From assembly GCA_016712885.1 (NCBI GenBank), contig JADJQF010000002.1:372001-436000 (forward strand): a DNA stretch of 64,000 nt, read 5' to 3'. The position numbers and the translations under genes are program-made. The notes beneath the pieces are model-generated. The model was given only the letters and a program-made list of their open reading frames with translations. It searched no databases and was not told the origin of the DNA. This document shows positions 60,734-64,000 of this stretch, in pieces (position 1 is the stretch's first letter; the number at the start of each line of letters is the position of its first letter). The stretch is from Candidatus Flexicrinis proximus (GTDB lineage Bacteria; Chloroflexota; Anaerolineae; Aggregatilineales; Phototrophicaceae).

Positions 60734-61690
60734 ATGAGTGTAATCCTGTCTGGCTCCATCGCCTACGATTATCTGATGCGGTTCCCGGGGCGATTTGTGG
60801 AACATATCATCGCGGAAGACCTGCACCAGGTGAGTCTGAGCTTTCTGGTTGACGAAATGACGAAGCATTGGGGCGGCGTCGCGGCAAACATCGCGTTTAC
60901 GATGGCGATGCTAGGCGCAAAACCCAAGCTGTTCGGCGCGGTCGGGCGCGATTTCGGCGAATACCGGCTGTGGCTGGAAGACAACGGCGTAGACTGCTCG
61001 ACGATCCGGCAGGTTGACGAGGTATTCACGTCATCGTACTTCGCGAACACCGACCTCGACAATAACCAGATCGCGTCGTTCTATGCCGGCGCGATGGGGC
61101 TGGCGCACCGCTTCAAGCTGGCGGACGTGTGCGAGGAGAAGCCGGACTGGGTGGTGATTTCACCCAACGACCCGCGCGCGATGTCGCAGCTTTCCGAGGA
61201 ATGCCGGACGATGGGCATCCGGTTCATCTACGATCCGAGCCAACAGGTGCCACGGCTGAGCGGCGAGGAACTGGCGCGCGATATGACCGGCGCGTACATG
61301 ATGATCGTGAATGCGTACGAAGCGCAGCTGATCCAGCGCAAGACCGGGCTGTCGATGGACGACCTGCGGGCGAGAATCCCGGTGCTGGTCATCACCCATG
61401 GGAAAAGCGGGTCGATGATCTATCACGGGGCGGAAGAAGTGGCGGTCCCGGCGTTCCCCGAGGTGCACATCAAAGACCCGACCGGCGTGGGCGACGCATT
61501 CCGCGCGGGGCTGATCTGCGGGTTGATGGCGGGCTGGCCGCTGCGGCTGTGCGGGCTGGTGGGGTCGCTATGCGCGACATACGTGCTGGAGCAAGTGGGC
61601 ACACAGAGTCATAAGTTTACGGTGCCAGAGTTTGTCGCGCGGTTCCGCGGGACGTACGACGATGGCGGACTGCTCGATCAATTGTTGTAA
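60734..61690 (+). CDS. PfkB-family kinase, probably adenosine kinase-like
   Basis: The 318-residue protein begins LSGSIAYDYLMRFPGRF and has GGVAANIAFTMAMLGAKPKLFGAVGRDF, the first PfkB signature, and DPTGVGDAFRAGLICGL (about 248-264), the second, with the catalytic base at Asp254. The opening and the L-D-N-N-Q segment resemble bacterial adenosine kinases. Its position 48 bp upstream of ahcY, which releases adenosine, makes adenosine the likeliest substrate. Ribokinase-type substrates are the alternative. The family usually acts as a dimer in the cytosol. Confidence 0.82.
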   Translation: MSVILSGSIAYDYLMRFPGRFVEHIIAEDLHQVSLSFLVDEMTKHWGGVAANIAFTMAMLGAKPKLFGAVGRDFGEYRLWLEDNGVDCSTIRQVDEVFTSSYFANTDLDNNQIASFYAGAMGLAHRFKLADVCEEKPDWVVISPNDPRAMSQLSEECRTMGIRFIYDPSQQVPRLSGEELARDMTGAYMMIVNAYEAQLIQRKTGLSMDDLRARIPVLVITHGKSGSMIYHGAEEVAVPAFPEVHIKDPTGVGDAFRAGLICGLMAGWPLRLCGLVGSLCATYVLEQVGTQSHKFTVPEFVARFRGTYDDGGLLDQLL

Positions 61691-61738
61691 TCCGGCGGCC
61701 ATACAGGCCGGCGTATCTGACCCGTTACAGGAGTATCC

Positions 61739-63001
61739 ATGGCAATCGAAAACGACGTAAAAGACCTGAGCCAAGCGGAAGGCGGACGCTACCGCATCAC
61801 CTGGGCGGAACACGAGATGCCCGTACTGCGGGCGATCAAGGAACGTTTCGCAAAGGAGAAGCCGCTTGCCGGGCTGCGGGTGTCGGCGTGCCTGCACGTG
61901 ACCACCGAGACGGCGAATCTGGTCAAGACGCTACAGGCAGGCGGCGCGGACATCGTGCTGGTGGCCAGTAACCCGCTCTCGACGCAGGACGACGTGGCAG
62001 CATCGCTGGTCGTGCATGACGAGATTCCGGTGTATGCGATTAAGGGCGAGGACAAAGACACGTACTTCAAGCATCTGACGGCGGCGCTGGATCACAAGCC
62101 GCAGATGACGATGGACGACGGCTGCGACCTGGTGAGCGAGCTGCACAAGAATCGGCGCGAGCTGCTGGAAGGCGTAGTGGCCGGCACAGAAGAGACTACG
62201 ACCGGCGTTATCCGCCTGCGGGCGATGGCGAAGGACAATGCGCTGATGTTCCCGGTGCTGGCGGTCAACGACAGCAACACCAAGCACCTGTTCGATAACC
62301 GGTACGGCACAGGCCAGAGCACGATCGACGGGATCATCCGGGCGACGAACATCTTGCTGGCGGGCCGGACGGTGGTGGTGGCGGGATACGGCTGGTGCAG
62401 CCGTGGTATCGCCAGCCGCGCACATGGCATGGGCGCCAACGTGATCGTGACGGAGATCGATCCGCTGCGCGCGCTGGAAGCGGTGATGGACGGGTTCCGG
62501 GTGATGCCGATGGAAGAAGCGGCGCGCGTGGGCGACATCTTCGTGACGGCGACGGGCGACATCAACGTGCTGGACGTGCATCACTTCGCGGTGATGAAGC
62601 ACGGCGCAATCCTCGCCAACAGCGGCCACTTCAATGTCGAGATCAACCTTGACGGGCTGCGTGGGATGAGCGGAGGGGAGGCGCGTCTGGTGCGACCCTA
62701 CGTCGAAGAGTATATCGTTAAGAACAAGGCCATTTACGTGTTGGGCGAGGGACGTCTGATCAACCTTGCGGCGGCCGAAGGGCACCCGGCAAGCGTGATG
62801 GACATGAGCTTTGCGAACCAGGCGCTGGCGGCGGAATACATGCTGCGGAACGCCGGGAAGATGAAACCAGACGTCTATGTGATGCCGTTCGATGTGGATC
62901 AGGAGATCGCGCGGCTGAAGCTGGAAGCGATGGGCGTGAGAATCGACACGCTGACCGCCCAACAGGATGCCTACCTCAACCAGTGGGTCGAGGGGACATA
63001 G
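61739..63001 (+). CDS. ahcY: Adenosylhomocysteinase
   Basis: The 420-residue enzyme shows the AhcY set: H-V-T-T-E-T-A-N substrate region near 54, the DDGCDLVSELH motif, EETTTGVIRLRAM, NDSNTKHLFDNRYGTGQS, and the NAD-binding GYGWCSRGIASRAHG followed by TEIDPLRALEA. It hydrolyses S-adenosylhomocysteine, removing the inhibitor formed by methyltransferases. The 420-residue length lacks the insertion typical of many proteobacterial enzymes. An AGGAG precedes the ATG at 61739, and it shares an operon with the PfkB kinase. Confidence 0.96.
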   Translation: MAIENDVKDLSQAEGGRYRITWAEHEMPVLRAIKERFAKEKPLAGLRVSACLHVTTETANLVKTLQAGGADIVLVASNPLSTQDDVAASLVVHDEIPVYAIKGEDKDTYFKHLTAALDHKPQMTMDDGCDLVSELHKNRRELLEGVVAGTEETTTGVIRLRAMAKDNALMFPVLAVNDSNTKHLFDNRYGTGQSTIDGIIRATNILLAGRTVVVAGYGWCSRGIASRAHGMGANVIVTEIDPLRALEAVMDGFRVMPMEEAARVGDIFVTATGDINVLDVHHFAVMKHGAILANSGHFNVEINLDGLRGMSGGEARLVRPYVEEYIVKNKAIYVLGEGRLINLAAAEGHPASVMDMSFANQALAAEYMLRNAGKMKPDVYVMPFDVDQEIARLKLEAMGVRIDTLTAQQDAYLNQWVEGT

Positions 63002-63069
63002 GAGTTAACCAACGTCAGTTGTGGTTTTCAGTTTTCGAAGGGCGCCTAGAGCGTGTAATGGACTTTCGA

Positions 63070-63220
63070 TGGGGTTCTACCCCAAACCCCGGCTGGAATT
63101 TGTACTCCTGCACCTCCCACAGCGATATTGTGGCGTGAGCGCCACACAATCGCAGATGAGGGGTCGAGGGGCGCAAGTCCCTCGCGGAGGTGAGGAGGCG
63201 GCGCCTTCTCAAACTAAGTC
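63070..63220. repeat. Two facing copies of the hairpin repeat after ahcY
   Basis: On the plus strand TGGGG-TTCTA-CCCCA then AACCCCGGC (63070-63093) is a fragment like 45467. Facing it, the minus strand reads ACTTAGTTTGAGAAGGC-GCC-GCCTCCTCACC (63219-63187), CGAGGGACTTGCGCCCCTCG, then CCCTCATCTGCG and GATTGTGTGGCG/CGCCACAATATC (63151-63124), a full three-hairpin copy in the opposite orientation. In this copy stem 1 has degraded slightly (GAGAAGGC/GCCTCCTC). Confidence 0.75.
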
Positions 63221-63305
63221 CATAACAGCCTCCAGGGAAACCGGGGCGCGACGCTCGAAGCAATAGCTGGCAACCGACGGCCGACCACTATAGAAGGAGA
63301 AGCAT

Positions 63306-64000
63306 ATGCGAACGATAAAGCTGCTGGTGTGGGTGATGGCCCTGGCGGTACTGGCTGTCACAGCGGGCGGTACGATTGCCCAGGACGCGACAGCGTCGGT
63401 GCGGTTCGTCCATGTGATACCGGCCGTTTCGGGGCTGGACGTATACATCAACGGCAACCTGAGCGCGGCCAACCTGGGTTACGGCGAAGCAACGGGTTAT
63501 ATCGACGCTCCGACCGGCGACTTGAGCGTGAGGGTGACGCTTTCGGGGGTCTCCAGCACGCTGTGGGAACAGGTGGTCGCGGCGGCACCGGAAAGCGCGC
63601 AGACGCTGATCGCGTCGGCAGCAGACCCGCTGGCCTTCGACGTGTACGAGGACTCGCTGGATGCGTCCGGGCTGACGACGACGCGTTTCAGCATCGTGCA
63701 TGCGGTCAATAACGGGCCGGCGGTGGATATCGTGGCCGAGGGCCAGACGATCGCGACGGCCCTGGCGTACGGCGGGTTCCTGAATACGATCGACGCGCCC
63801 GCGAACACCTACACGTTCACGGTCGTGCCGGAAGGCGGCAGCGTGGATGCCCCGGTGTTCCCGGCGACGGCTTTCGGGCTGGCCGGGCGCACGTCGCATA
63901 TGCTGGTGTTGTACGGGCCGGCCACCGCGCCGACCGCGATGCTGTTGAAAGCGCCGGTACGGGCAAGCGGCGATGGCGGTTTCGTGCGGGTGACGCACGG
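63306..64000 (+). CDS. Secreted DUF4397-repeat protein (runs off the window end)
   Basis: Starting at the ATG at 63306, nine bases behind AAGGAG, the frame is open to base 64000 (231 full codons). A signal peptide (RTIKLLVWVMALAVLAV then GTIAQ, ending about residue 26) is followed by DUF4397 repeats: SVRFVHVIPAVSGLDVYING (first unit, residues about 30-120) and RFSIVHAVNNGPAVDIV (second unit, about 125-220). A third unit appears to start with GGFVRVTHG at the window edge. DUF4397 domains are beta-sandwich modules of unknown function found in many cell-surface proteins. The protein continues past the window, so its total domain number is unknown. Confidence 0.9.
   Translation, partial: MRTIKLLVWVMALAVLAVTAGGTIAQDATASVRFVHVIPAVSGLDVYINGNLSAANLGYGEATGYIDAPTGDLSVRVTLSGVSSTLWEQVVAAAPESAQTLIASAADPLAFDVYEDSLDASGLTTTRFSIVHAVNNGPAVDIVAEGQTIATALAYGGFLNTIDAPANTYTFTVVPEGGSVDAPVFPATAFGLAGRTSHMLVLYGPATAPTAMLLKAPVRASGDGGFVRVTH

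Noticed and set aside
61690..61738. SAH riboswitch before ahcY
   Set aside because: The gap is only 48 bp with one short GC stem (CCGGC/GCCGG) and does not match the SAH aptamer; the operon promoter is upstream of the kinase.

Overview
The window looks like chromosomal DNA from a member of the Chloroflexota, probably an Anaerolineae-like lineage. This is an inference from style, not from a marker search: many exported proteins carry long Pro/Thr/Glu linkers, there are SH3b, LysM and DUF4397 secreted proteins, FHA proteins sit beside a RodA/PBP pair, and coding density is high with many 1-11 bp gene overlaps. I see no rRNA, CRISPR array, insertion sequence, integrase or prophage.

Layout. 1-8 kb: the start of fructose-1,6-bisphosphatase (cut by the window edge), a TIM-barrel isomerase-like gene, an SH3b secreted protein, then a four-gene minus-strand surface-polysaccharide operon (GT2, GT4, YfhO-like, O-antigen ligase-like) with 1-4 bp overlaps. 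8-11 kb: rpsF-ssb-rpsR followed by a membrane-anchored parvulin; the bS18 has an RGG-rich N-terminal extension. 11.4-16.3 kb: FhaA-like, FhaB-like, MTA phosphorylase, FtsW/RodA and a penicillin-binding protein homologue whose three catalytic motifs are all broken. 16.4-23 kb: a flippase-like protein, an anchored C39-like peptidase with C-terminal repeats, MurJ, an MBL hydrolase, a thioredoxin and an iPGM-like metalloenzyme. 23-32.4 kb: a LysM glycoside hydrolase, a phosphoesterase, an SDR dehydrogenase, YceI and ScyD-like exported proteins, and two adjacent dynamin-like GTPases. 32.5-42.5 kb: lysA, elongator-type and initiator tRNA-Met, tyrS, then alaS, a baseplate-J-like membrane protein, ruvX, mltG and a binding-protein-like lipoprotein as one operon behind a 540-bp structured gap. 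42.5-64 kb: pyrimidine-nucleoside phosphorylase (its last 17 codons lie behind an in-frame stop), a lone CoA-transferase beta-like subunit, an oligopeptide-binding protein, secG, a Ctp protease, an ADP-ribosylglycohydrolase, a tandem-repeat secreted protein, a LuxR/STAND regulator, a thiol oxidoreductase, an isochorismatase, mtnA, an orphan CpaF-like ATPase, a nicotinate phosphoribosyltransferase, a PfkB sugar/nucleoside kinase with ahcY, and a DUF4397 protein running off the end.

Functional themes. Cell-envelope growth dominates the first half (RodA/FtsW, MurJ, MltG, FHA proteins, polysaccharide operon). By-products of methyl transfer and polyamine synthesis are handled by MtnP and MtnA (methylthioadenosine) and by AhcY plus the PfkB kinase (S-adenosylhomocysteine, probably adenosine).

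The most interesting signals beyond ordinary genes are: an intergenic hairpin-repeat family seen at about eight places, only between 42.5 and 63.2 kb, whose stems change sequence but keep pairing; a clustered palindromic operator resembling Gram-positive LexA boxes at 46.39 kb; the fhaA-fhaB-mtnP-rodA-PBP block with a dead PBP; the dynamin pair; and the interrupted pyrimidine phosphorylase.
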